Below, in pieces: positions 6,575-13,528 of a stretch of DNA of 13,528 nt. Within the stretch, counting starts at the first letter, position 1. Each line of letters begins with the position of its first letter. The position numbers and the translations under genes were made by a program. Below the pieces are notes generated by a model. It saw only the letters and a program-made list of their open reading frames with translations, ran no database searches and had not been told where the DNA came from. Source of the stretch: JANRKG01 sp033763635 (GTDB lineage Bacteria > Cyanobacteriota > Cyanobacteriia > GCF-001939115); NCBI GenBank assembly GCA_033763635.1, contig JANRKG010000006.1:1-13528 (forward strand), read 5' to 3'.

Positions 6575-6585
6575 TGCTGTAAAAT
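6575..6585 (+). promoter_or_regulatory. Possible extended -10 promoter element
   Basis: TGCTGTAAAAT ends in a TAAAAT hexamer (6580-6585) preceded by TG, an extended -10-like arrangement 38 bp before the ATG at 6624. No good -35 box is seen at the expected distance. It would serve the three-gene cluster 6624-8058. Confidence 0.25.
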
Positions 6586-6623
6586 GCCTGAACCTATCTG
6601 GATCTGCCACTGAGGACTCACCC

Positions 6624-7013
6624 ATGGTATTTGTGATCATTGGAATGAATCTCTTGATTGCGATCGCTGGCTTTTATGCCGCTTGGCGCATCTGGAAGAT
6701 TCGGCGAGTGCTAGCAGGGGTGGCAGATGCCCTGACATCCTATGAACGGACGACCGATCGCGGGCTGTCCGTTTCACCCCCTGCGATTCTCAAAGCGCAG
6801 CGGGGAACGCGATCGTTACGACAGCAATATCGTCGGCTGGAGGGGCAGATCCAGAAGACTCAACAGATACTGGCGTTACTCTTATATCTCCAAAGTCTGA
6901 TTCCCTTTGCTCGTCAGACGGTCCGATCCCAGGCAGGGAAACGCCAAAATTCCACAAAGGCCTGCCAGAGAAAATATCTCAGGGCACAGCAGGAAAGACC
7001 TGAAATCGATTAA
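6624..7013 (+). CDS. Small membrane-anchored protein of unknown function
   Basis: The 129-residue protein has an N-terminal membrane segment (about 2-24, VFVIIGMNLLIAIAGFYAAW), a basic flank WKIRR, and a helical region rich in Gln, Arg and Leu (about 55-105) whose LRQQYRRLEGQIQKTQQILALLLYLQSL pattern suggests coiled coil. The C-terminus is strongly basic. I do not recognise a named domain. A good ribosome binding site, GAGGA at 6612-6616, sits 7 nt before the ATG. It is first in a tight same-strand run with the YtxH-like (29 bp gap) and DUF948-like (41 bp gap) genes, so it is probably co-transcribed and works at the same membrane. Topology is likely N-terminus out with a cytoplasmic tail, by the positive-inside rule. 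Confidence 0.82.
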   Translation: MVFVIIGMNLLIAIAGFYAAWRIWKIRRVLAGVADALTSYERTTDRGLSVSPPAILKAQRGTRSLRQQYRRLEGQIQKTQQILALLLYLQSLIPFARQTVRSQAGKRQNSTKACQRKYLRAQQERPEID

Positions 7014-7042
7014 TCTGGAAGCAAACCTGAGGACAACCAGAT

Positions 7043-7387
7043 ATGTCGAATAACCGTTCGGGAGCATTTATTGGAGGCTTATTCTTGGGAACTGCAGTGG
7101 GGGCAATTGCAGGGTTGTTGCTGGCTCCCCGAACCGGACGCGAAACCCGGCAAATCTTGAAAAAATCGGCCGATGCCCTGCCAGAATTGGCAGAGGACTT
7201 GTCAACAAGTGTACAACTTCAGGCCGATCGTCTGTCAGAATCCGCTTTGCGAAACTGGGATAGCACTTTAGTTCGTTTGAAAGAAGCGATTTCCGCCGGA
7301 TTAGAAGCGAGTCAGCAGGACGGGGGGCCTGTGGCAGCGGAACCAAAAGCACCCCTGGAACCCCGTCCGGTTATCCGGGAGCTTTGA
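7043..7387 (+). CDS. YtxH domain-containing protein
   Basis: The 114-residue protein starts with a glycine/alanine-rich hydrophobic segment (about 8-28) followed by the YtxH signature LLLAPRTGRETRQIL (25-39). The rest is an amphipathic helix (about 40-95) with a Pro-rich tail. YtxH proteins are small membrane-anchored helical proteins linked to stress or envelope in other bacteria and sometimes mislabelled as gas vesicle proteins; no exact role is known. GAGGA at 7029-7033 lies 9 nt before the ATG, in the same GAGGAC context as the gene before it. It sits between another membrane-anchored protein and a DUF948-like protein, an order I believe recurs in cyanobacteria but cannot check here. Confidence 0.9.
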   Translation: MSNNRSGAFIGGLFLGTAVGAIAGLLLAPRTGRETRQILKKSADALPELAEDLSTSVQLQADRLSESALRNWDSTLVRLKEAISAGLEASQQDGGPVAAEPKAPLEPRPVIREL

Positions 7388-7428
7388 TCATTCAGGTATT
7401 GTTATCGGTGTCATTCTGGCTTTGACTT

Positions 7429-8058
7429 GTGGAACCTGTTTTTTTCCTGGGTTTATCAATTTTGTTGGTCGCTGTCAGTTTAACAGCGGTCCTGGTGGTG
7501 CTGATCCCAGCCGTCCAGGAGTTGGCTCGTGCGGCTCGAAGTGCGGAGAAGCTATTTGATACCCTGCGGCGGGAGTTGCCGCCGACCCTGGAAGCAATTC
7601 GCTTGACGGGAATGGAAATTAGCGACTTGACTGATGATGTGAGTGAAAGTGTAAAAAACGCGGGCCAAGTTGTGAAACGGGTAGATCAGGGATTGGATGG
7701 TGCCCGGAAACAAGCCCAGCGAGTCCAAACTACAACACGCGGGGTCGTGGCTGGCATGAAGGCGGCCTGGAGAAGCTTAACCCGTGGCACTGGGGGCACA
7801 ATGACCTCTCGTCGATCGGGAGGACGGATATCCTCAAACTCACGGGCAGCGCTGGAGACTCGTTCCTACGGCCTTTCCTCAGAGGAAGAAGTGAATTTAG
7901 AGACTCCTGATTCCTCCTATGACTGGGAAGTGGATGAGGTGGCCCCTGAGAATCACTTACCAGAAACCTACTCCGTTGAAACACCCCTGGAGTGTCGAGA
8001 GGTGGATGGAGAACAGGCCCGCGAACGGTATATTACTTCCGAAGAAGACAAAGACTAA
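7429..8058 (+). CDS. DUF948-like membrane-anchored coiled-coil protein
   Basis: The 209-residue product has an N-terminal membrane segment (about 4-28), then a long helical region (about 29-112, VQELARAARSAEKLFDTLRREL...ISDLTDDVSESVKNAGQVVKRVDQGLD) typical of DUF948-type proteins, and a low-complexity acidic and serine-rich tail (about 118-209). The start is GTG at 7429: an in-frame TGA at 7423-7425 leaves no room upstream, and there is no strong ribosome binding site, so translation may depend partly on the preceding gene. It is the last of the three-gene run. Function is unknown; a structural or scaffolding role at the membrane is inference. Confidence 0.83.
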   Translation: MEPVFFLGLSILLVAVSLTAVLVVLIPAVQELARAARSAEKLFDTLRRELPPTLEAIRLTGMEISDLTDDVSESVKNAGQVVKRVDQGLDGARKQAQRVQTTTRGVVAGMKAAWRSLTRGTGGTMTSRRSGGRISSNSRAALETRSYGLSSEEEVNLETPDSSYDWEVDEVAPENHLPETYSVETPLECREVDGEQARERYITSEEDKD

Positions 8059-8226
8059 CCCTCAAGCATCACAAAATCCTAAAATTGCCCAGTGAAGACC
8101 GATCGTTGAAACGGTCGTGGGATAGACTTGAAGCCAACCTGTATATCAAGGGGACTCAACCGATGGAAACCGTCAGGTCTTCCACAGGAAGGGTTGGGTA
8201 GGGGTTTCCGGATTTAGGAGTTGGAG

Positions 8227-10497
8227 ATGGAATTTTGGGAATTTCTTCTACAGAAAGAGGGCGATCGTTCCTGGCTGCCTCTAGAATCTCCAGATGTAGA
8301 AATTTTGGAGGGACGTTACCGAGTGGTGGCCCGTACCAGTCGATCGAATACGGCTGTAGAAATCCGCATTACCCATACTGCAACGGATGAAGTTCCACCC
8401 AAACGGCGCATTCAAACTCGTTCCCATCAAACTAATAAAGATGGGTTGATGATCATCTTTCCGTTCACTCGGCTCAAACCGGGGCTGTGGGAATTGCGGT
8501 GTTCTGCCGATGTGATGTCAAGTCTGATGGGGGAAAGCTGGCAGCACGCGGTGCGATTGCAGGTTGCCTCCGAACAGGCGGAGGACGCTCTCGATTGGGA
8601 ACCGGATTGGCAGGCGGGAGAAGCTGAAGACCTGGAAGAACCGAAGACGACTGAGATAGCGGAAGAATCTCGCGCTGGGGAAGAAGTCCCTACGCCAGAA
8701 ACTGTCCCTGGGATAGTCTCCGATGCTCGTCCGGATCGGGTGGCAGAAGAATCCATCAACTTGGCTCAGGCGACGGTTCCTCCGATCGCCCCCGATCCTG
8801 CCCCAGTCCCCTCGCCTTCGATCCCTGCGTCCCCTGCGTCCCCAGCCTCAGACCTGATCCCCGCTCCATCCGCGAATGAGAGCACAGCCCCACCAGAGAA
8901 ACAAACCCCAGAAGTGGCTTTTGACCCAAATTTGTTTGGCGGGCCTGTACTGACGATTGCGCTCGATCGAGAAGCCTGGATGGCTCAATGGGGAGAATCC
9001 TTTCTTCTGACGGGACAGATTCAGATTCCAGACGAAGTTCAAGATCCCCTCCAGTTGCCTGTGGAACTTCAGATTTATCTGCGAGATCCCCAGTCTTTGC
9101 AGGTGCTGGTGGAAGTTTGCCAGCCGCTTGCACTTCATCCTGCGAGTACGCTCTTTGCGTGTCTGATTGCCATTCCTGCGAATTGTCGTCCTCGTTTGTT
9201 GCTGGGGGAAGTTTGTCTGTATCGAGTCGAAGAGGATGCAGGAGCGAGTCTGACTCCGCTGGCGAGTCAGTCCTTTACGGTAACAGCGGCGATCGGCGAG
9301 TTGCTGAACACCTTGAATCGCATCAGTCAGGGAGGGCCGGAAGCGTTATTGACAGAGGAGACGGAGGAGTCTGCGCCAGAAACCCCTCCTGAACCAGTAC
9401 GCCCGTCTCTCGATTTAACTTCTCTCAAGTTGATTGATACTCCTAAAGCCCAGCATGCCTTTAGACCTGCGGCGAAACAAGCCCTTCCACCCCGCATTAT
9501 TTCCGCTTCTCCTGAAAAGCCTGTCCATCGCAGCATTGAATTGCCAAATTTGCGTAAGTCTCAACCCCAGCCGATTGCTCCCAGTGCAGAAGAGACCCCT
9601 GGAGAAAATCCGATCGCTGGGGATCTAGAATTTTCGGCAGTGCCTCCTGCTTCTCCTCCAGAAGAAGCCTCGGTATTGCTGCCAGAGGAAGCGGTTGAGA
9701 GTGGGAATTCTCCAGCGCAACTGACCCTGCAAGAGACCCCTGTGGAACCTCCAAAGCCTTCTACCTTTGGTTCGTTTCAGCGCCAAAGCCGCTTTTTTGA
9801 TCGCTTAGCCGCTCTGGCAACGGACGATGAACTCGCTGCTTTGTTGAAGGCCGAGCTTCCCCAACCTCTGGTGTTGGACGCTCAGGGAGAATTAATGACC
9901 GCAGATTCGAAAGGGCTTGAGGAGCGTAATGGGGAGATAACTTCTCCATCGGCAGGAGCCTTTGAATCAACTCCCCAGCAGGAAGCTGAGATTCCTCAAG
10001 AACTCGCTCCCCTCCCTGTTGATCCCGAAGAGCAGTGGATCATGCATGAGATTGTGGTGGAGGACGATCCCAACGATCGCAACCCTTCTGTTCCAGAACC
10101 TCCTGTCGCCACAACGGTTGTTCTGGATGATGCCGAACCTGTGCCTGTGCCGGAACTGGAAGTGCCCTCTGGGGAGTTGGTGGCAGGGCAGGTGATCCAC
10201 ATTCGGATTCGCCTACCCATGACTCCCTATCGGTTGTTTGTCAAATTCTGGATGACCGATCGCCAAACCTTCTCTTTGATCGAAGATCCCCGTACCCTGA
10301 TGACCCTCACCCCAAACGGTTTGGGCGCTTTGGAATCGACCCTGGTGCTGACCGTTCCCTATGGAAGTTTAGAAATCTCCCTGGAGGCGATTGCAGTAGA
10401 ACTGCATTCTATGAGAGAAAGTCATAAGGTGAGTGCCCATCGTTTGGTTGTCCCCCCGGATTTACCCTTGTTGTCCCTGGAAGATCTGGAGGCTTAA
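8227..10497 (+). CDS. Large uncharacterised protein with three predicted beta-rich modules and Pro/Glu-rich linkers
   Basis: I do not recognise a named family. With the ATG at 8227 the product is 756 residues; AGGAG at 8216-8220 is 6 nt before this ATG, which favours it over the TTG at 8221. No signal peptide or membrane segment is seen, so it is probably cytosolic or peripheral. Residues about 1-115 look like a compact beta-rich domain (GLWELRCSADVMSSLMGESW). About 116-238 is acidic and Pro/Ala-rich, probably disordered. About 239-355 is a second beta-rich module (PVLTIALDREAWMAQWGESFLLTGQIQIP). Another linker follows with a short helical motif at about 515-546 (FQRQSRFFDRLAALATDDELAALLKAEL). 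About 640-756 is a third beta-rich module ending VVPPDLPLLSLEDLEA; its WMTDRQT...SLEISLEAIAVELHSMRESHKV block looks the most conserved. The layout suggests an adaptor of Ig-like modules, which is inference. Confidence 0.85.
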   Translation: MEFWEFLLQKEGDRSWLPLESPDVEILEGRYRVVARTSRSNTAVEIRITHTATDEVPPKRRIQTRSHQTNKDGLMIIFPFTRLKPGLWELRCSADVMSSLMGESWQHAVRLQVASEQAEDALDWEPDWQAGEAEDLEEPKTTEIAEESRAGEEVPTPETVPGIVSDARPDRVAEESINLAQATVPPIAPDPAPVPSPSIPASPASPASDLIPAPSANESTAPPEKQTPEVAFDPNLFGGPVLTIALDREAWMAQWGESFLLTGQIQIPDEVQDPLQLPVELQIYLRDPQSLQVLVEVCQPLALHPASTLFACLIAIPANCRPRLLLGEVCLYRVEEDAGASLTPLASQSFTVTAAIGELLNTLNRISQGGPEALLTEETEESAPETPPEPVRPSLDLTSLKLIDTPKAQHAFRPAAKQALPPRIISASPEKPVHRSIELPNLRKSQPQPIAPSAEETPGENPIAGDLEFSAVPPASPPEEASVLLPEEAVESGNSPAQLTLQETPVEPPKPSTFGSFQRQSRFFDRLAALATDDELAALLKAELPQPLVLDAQGELMTADSKGLEERNGEITSPSAGAFESTPQQEAEIPQELAPLPVDPEEQWIMHEIVVEDDPNDRNPSVPEPPVATTVVLDDAEPVPVPELEVPSGELVAGQVIHIRIRLPMTPYRLFVKFWMTDRQTFSLIEDPRTLMTLTPNGLGALESTLVLTVPYGSLEISLEAIAVELHSMRESHKVSAHRLVVPPDLPLLSLEDLEA

Positions 10498-10504
10498 CCT
10501 CGAT

Positions 10505-10533
10505 GGACCTACTGGTCTTTACTCCATAGGTCC
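10505..10533 (+). terminator. Strong hairpin after the 756-residue protein gene
   Basis: GGACCTA (10505-10511) and TAGGTCC (10527-10533) pair perfectly, and TGG/CCA extends the stem past one bulged C (10512), leaving an 8-nt loop. A second small stem, GCTA-GGTT-TAGC (10539-10550), is followed by GTTTTA. It starts 7 bp after the stop codon and 64 bp before the next start. It may end or attenuate transcription, or protect the upstream mRNA; the T run is weak. Confidence 0.5.
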
Positions 10534-10596
10534 GTTAAGCTAGGTTTAGCGTTTTATGCGTGCAAGTAGCAGATTCCCAAGAGGTTAACGGTTGGT

Positions 10597-12513
10597 GTGA
10601 AAGGAGTACCTGAATTTCCAAGTGCTTCCAGTGAGAGTGAGGCGATTGCCGAAGATCTGTCGAGTTTTTCCCCTGATGAAGCAGAGCCAGAGGTCAGTGT
10701 GGAAGCACCCCTGCCTCCTCCAGTGGAAAGCCGTGTTCGCCGCAAAAATTGGTTCTTCCCAATCTGGACCTTGATCTGGTTAATGTTACTGGGTGCTTCG
10801 GGTGCAGTGGGAGTACATGCGTTTCTAACGCTCACACGGGTTGCCCCGCCTCCAAACTGCCAACAAGATGTGGCCCGTCTGGAAGAGGATGCCCAACTGT
10901 ACTGTACAGAGTTAGCCTCCCAGGGAGGAGATCTCAACCGAACCGTGAAAGGGCTGACGATCGTCAACCGCTGGCCTAAGGATCATCCCCGTTATACTGA
11001 AGCGCGACGGCTTATGACTCGCTGGTCAGGGTCGGTGCTGTTGATGGCACGGCAAAAGGCCGCCCAGGATGACCTGAAGAACGCGATCACCATTGCTCAA
11101 CGAATTCCCGCTGGCAGTCCCCTGCACCGGGAGGCTCAGGGGACGATCGCTCTCTGGAAGCAAGATCTGGACCAGGGCGAAGCCATTTATACCAAAGCAA
11201 TTGCAGCCCTTAAAAAACAAGACTTTCGCCGTGCGTCTGAACAGGCACAGGTTTTGGCTCGCCTATCGGGGAGTCAGTGGCCGAGACGGGCCAGGAGCTT
11301 AAGACAACTGATCCAATCGGATGAAAAAGCCTGGGACAAGTTACAGGAAGCTCAGGCCCTGGCGGATACTCAGGCTCCTGATTTAATCAGTGAGGCGATC
11401 GCCCTGGCTCAGAGCATCGGGGCTAAAAGTTATGTCCGTTCTCCGGCTCAAGAGTCGATCGCTCGTTGGAGCCGTACGTTACTCCAGATTGCCACTGACC
11501 AGCTCCAGGCAAAGGAGTTTGAGGTTGCAATCGCAACGGCTCGGCGTATCCCTCCTAAATCAGCGCTTGGAGATGAGGCCCAACAATTCATTCGTGTCTG
11601 TCAGGCCGAGCAGCTAATGACGACGGATGCCCGATTCTCTAAACCTCTTCCGGAACAGATCTGGGTTGTCGGTACGGCTTTAATTGTGGCAAACACTGTT
11701 GAGCGGACGAACCCTCTGTACAATCTGGTTCAACCTCAGATTTCGGACTGGAAAAAACAGCTAGAGGATTTAAAGCGTCTCCAATTCGCCAGTTCGATCG
11801 CATCCTTTGGCAATATTTCGGCCTATCAGTGGGCCATTGATCAAGCCTCCGCCATTACGCCTGATCGTCCGCGCAGAACCCTATCTCAAACCCTGATTGC
11901 CCAATGGCGTAAGGAAATTCAACGCAGGGAGGATATGCCGCTGCTGGAACGGGCCAGACAGTTAGCGGCCCAGGGAACTCCCAATCAAATTCAAGCCGCG
12001 ATCAAAGAAGCACGCAAAGTTCCGATCGGGCGGGCACTTCGCATCGAAGCCCAAACGGAAATTGCCAAATGGAATCGTCAGTTAGAAATTCTGGAGGATC
12101 AACCCATTCTAAATCAGGCCAGGGCTTTGGCAAAGCAGTCTAAGTACCTGGATGCCATTCAAAAGGCGGAGGAAATTGCTCCTAATCGTGCATTACATGC
12201 CCAGGCGCAAACCTTGATATCAGGCTGGGCGGAGCAAATTCGAGTGGTAGAAGACCGATCGATTCTCAATGAAGCCAATTTACTGGCTTCCTACCGAGAG
12301 TACAATGCAGCCATTAGCGCTGCTTCCCGCATTGGTGAGGGTCGGCCTTTATATTGGGAAGCTCAAACTGCAATCTCTGAATGGCAAGCATCTCTCCAGG
12401 TCAGCCAGACCCCAGTTCCCCCTCCGGAGCCAATCAGCCCCAGCCCCAGTCCCGAAGATGTGAATATTCCTGCTCCCGTTCCTCCCGCGAGTCCCGATCC
12501 AAACGCACCATAG
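10597..12513 (+). CDS. Single-pass membrane protein with about ten copies of a roughly 50-residue helical repeat
   Basis: The 638-residue product has an acidic, Pro-rich N-terminal tail (1-45), a basic flank RVRRK, one membrane segment (about 52-77), and a long helical region (about 88-600). There the pattern A-Q-x-x-I-x-x-W recurs: YTEARRLMTRW (133), HREAQGTIALW (177), RSPAQESIARW (281), GDEAQQFIRVC (325), YNLVQPQISDW (375), RTLSQTLIAQW (427), RIEAQTEIAKW (482), HAQAQTLISGW (534) and YWEAQTAISEW (586), with a divergent copy near 228. Spacing is 44-55 residues, and between copies lies an AI..A..I segment, suggesting a TPR-like helical solenoid. The C-terminal 35 residues are Pro/Ser-rich. I know no function. 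GTG 10597 is used because an in-frame TAG at 10567-10569 limits the start and no ATG is near. The next gene starts 26 bp downstream. Confidence 0.88.
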   Translation: MKGVPEFPSASSESEAIAEDLSSFSPDEAEPEVSVEAPLPPPVESRVRRKNWFFPIWTLIWLMLLGASGAVGVHAFLTLTRVAPPPNCQQDVARLEEDAQLYCTELASQGGDLNRTVKGLTIVNRWPKDHPRYTEARRLMTRWSGSVLLMARQKAAQDDLKNAITIAQRIPAGSPLHREAQGTIALWKQDLDQGEAIYTKAIAALKKQDFRRASEQAQVLARLSGSQWPRRARSLRQLIQSDEKAWDKLQEAQALADTQAPDLISEAIALAQSIGAKSYVRSPAQESIARWSRTLLQIATDQLQAKEFEVAIATARRIPPKSALGDEAQQFIRVCQAEQLMTTDARFSKPLPEQIWVVGTALIVANTVERTNPLYNLVQPQISDWKKQLEDLKRLQFASSIASFGNISAYQWAIDQASAITPDRPRRTLSQTLIAQWRKEIQRREDMPLLERARQLAAQGTPNQIQAAIKEARKVPIGRALRIEAQTEIAKWNRQLEILEDQPILNQARALAKQSKYLDAIQKAEEIAPNRALHAQAQTLISGWAEQIRVVEDRSILNEANLLASYREYNAAISAASRIGEGRPLYWEAQTAISEWQASLQVSQTPVPPPEPISPSPSPEDVNIPAPVPPASPDPNAP

Positions 12514-12539
12514 CTCCGGGTTAATAGAGGGGAAATGAG

Positions 12540-13528
12540 ATGAGCGATCGGGTCTTCAATGTGTTGCTTTTAGATGCAGACCCCGTATTTCGTTTAGGGT
12601 TGCGGCGTTCTTTAGAAGAAAGGGCAGATTTGCAGGTTGTGGGTGAAGCTGCAACGGCAGAGGAACTCAGGCAACTGCTACTGAGTCGGGTTCAAATGGC
12701 ATCCCTCCCTCCCTCCAGACCTGGGTTAGCCGTTGATGTTCTCACTCTGGATCTGACGCTTGATGGATCTGGGTTAGCGTTTTGCCAGCGATTCAAAGTG
12801 GCTTACCCTCAGGTGTCTTTACTGCTGATTTCGCTTCCCCAGCCCAGGGAAGCGGTGATGGCAGCGTTGCGGGTGGGGGTTAGGGGATACTGCCCTAAGG
12901 GATCGTCGGTCGAAGAACTGTTGACCGCAGTTCAACAAGTTGCCGCAGGAGAGGTTTATTTGGCTGATGGATTTGCCTCCTCTCTGGCTCCTATTGCTTC
13001 CCTGGAGCAGCCCTTAGGCCCATTCGCCTTGATTCGACAGCGGACCCGCAATTCGGGGTTGCAACAAATTGATCGAGCGATCGCTGAGGTCACTCGCCAA
13101 CTCGAACGCCCTGGAATTCCTTGGGCCGATCGCCTAGTTCTGGAAGGCCAGCGCCGAGAACTCCGAACGGCCCGATGGCTAGTCAATCGTCTCTTGGCAA
13201 CTCCCCCTCGCCCTGAAGTGCCCCCTCCCGCTGTTGTTCCGTCTACGGTCCCATCTGTTGCAAGTCCTTCAGTGGCGCTACCTTCTGAAACCCGATGGTT
13301 GCTTCCTGTTCAAACTGCTGTGCGGTTAGGGGCAGAGAACCCTTCCCCGAATCGCGCCCATCCGATTCAGTCAGCTTTAATCGATGCGACGGTTGCCAAA
13401 CTCCAATTGGAACTGACGAATCGAACTCCGGTTCCCCTGGAGTTGGATATTTTGCGGGATGAGAAGAAACGGGAACTGCTGTACAGTATCTTGCGCCGCC
13501 TGGAAGAAATTTTGAGTGAGTTGCGCTT
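12540..13528 (+). CDS. Receiver-like / DUF3685 (Ycf55-like) protein, truncated by window end
   Basis: An ATG at 12540, 6-7 nt after GAGGGGA, opens a frame that stays open to the last base, giving 329 codons. Residues about 6-145 form a response-regulator receiver-like domain: VLLLDADPVFRLGLRRSL (8-25) with acidic D12 and D14, the probable phospho-acceptor D71 in VLTLDLTLDGSGLAFC, S98 in LLLIS and K120 in GYCPKGSSVEELLTAV. The linker and following helical region (about 160-220, IRQRTRNSGLQQIDRAIAEVTRQLERPGIPWADRLVLEGQRRELRTARWLVNRLL) resemble the cyanobacterial DUF3685 / plastid Ycf55 family, in my judgement from memory. No DNA-binding helix-turn-helix is seen in the part present. Function is unknown. 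It is probably co-transcribed with the repeat protein upstream; the C-terminus is missing. Confidence 0.82.
   Translation, partial: MSDRVFNVLLLDADPVFRLGLRRSLEERADLQVVGEAATAEELRQLLLSRVQMASLPPSRPGLAVDVLTLDLTLDGSGLAFCQRFKVAYPQVSLLLISLPQPREAVMAALRVGVRGYCPKGSSVEELLTAVQQVAAGEVYLADGFASSLAPIASLEQPLGPFALIRQRTRNSGLQQIDRAIAEVTRQLERPGIPWADRLVLEGQRRELRTARWLVNRLLATPPRPEVPPPAVVPSTVPSVASPSVALPSETRWLLPVQTAVRLGAENPSPNRAHPIQSALIDATVAKLQLELTNRTPVPLELDILRDEKKRELLYSILRRLEEILSELR

Noticed and set aside
7043..7387. Gas vesicle gene cluster
   Set aside because: YtxH proteins are often mislabelled as gas vesicle proteins, but no gvp genes are present in the neighbourhood.
8059..8226. Possible structured RNA or riboswitch upstream of the 756-residue protein gene
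   Set aside because: Only short stems (GACCG/CGGTC near 8098 and CTTCC/GGAAG near 8180) are visible, with no match to a known riboswitch or small RNA motif that I recognise.
12956..13186. Minus-strand open frame of 76 codons near the window end
   Set aside because: It is antisense to the receiver/DUF3685 frame, which is open from 12540 to the window edge and has recognisable motifs.

Overview
The window looks like the chromosome of a cyanobacterium. It encodes Psb28 (a photosystem II assembly protein), a CtpB-type carboxyl-terminal processing protease and a DUF3685/Ycf55-like receiver protein. It also carries at least four perfect HIP1 octamers (GCGATCGC at 2761, 6660, 11395 and 13077) and the short GC-rich palindromes and heptanucleotide repeats common between cyanobacterial genes. 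The genus cannot be fixed from the sequence; a filamentous Leptolyngbya-like lineage is only a guess. No tRNA, rRNA, CRISPR array, transposase or phage gene was seen.

Layout. (1) 11-1630 (+) is a coiled-coil / phospholipase D-like / TPR protein whose 3' end overlaps a convergent YdcF/DUF218 membrane protein (1584-2300, -). (2) A 406-bp intergenic stretch with direct repeats and LexA- and NtcA-like motifs leads into ctpB (2707-4014, +). (3) A 366-bp convergent intergenic region holds a hairpin terminator and a MITE-like palindromic repeat set in a heptanucleotide tract. (4) moaB (4381-4902, -) lies downstream of psb28 (4979-5314, -), with a perfect hairpin between them. (5) Divergent from psb28 is a PP2C-like protein that has lost most metal-binding motifs (5543-6430, +). 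(6) Three small genes for membrane-anchored helical proteins follow closely (6624-8058, +), including YtxH-like and DUF948-like members. (7) A final plus-strand block holds a 756-residue protein of unknown function, a single-pass membrane protein with about ten copies of a roughly 50-residue helical repeat, and a receiver/DUF3685 protein that runs off the window end.

The genes do not form one obvious pathway. psb28, ctpB (family known for C-terminal processing, including of D1) and perhaps the Ycf55-like gene touch photosystem or thylakoid biology; moaB is molybdopterin biosynthesis. The least understood parts are the 8227-13528 block, the degenerate phosphatase, the degenerate HKD domain and the ctpB upstream region. 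No clearly new defence or mobile system was seen; the novelty is in uncharacterised conserved proteins and candidate regulatory structure.
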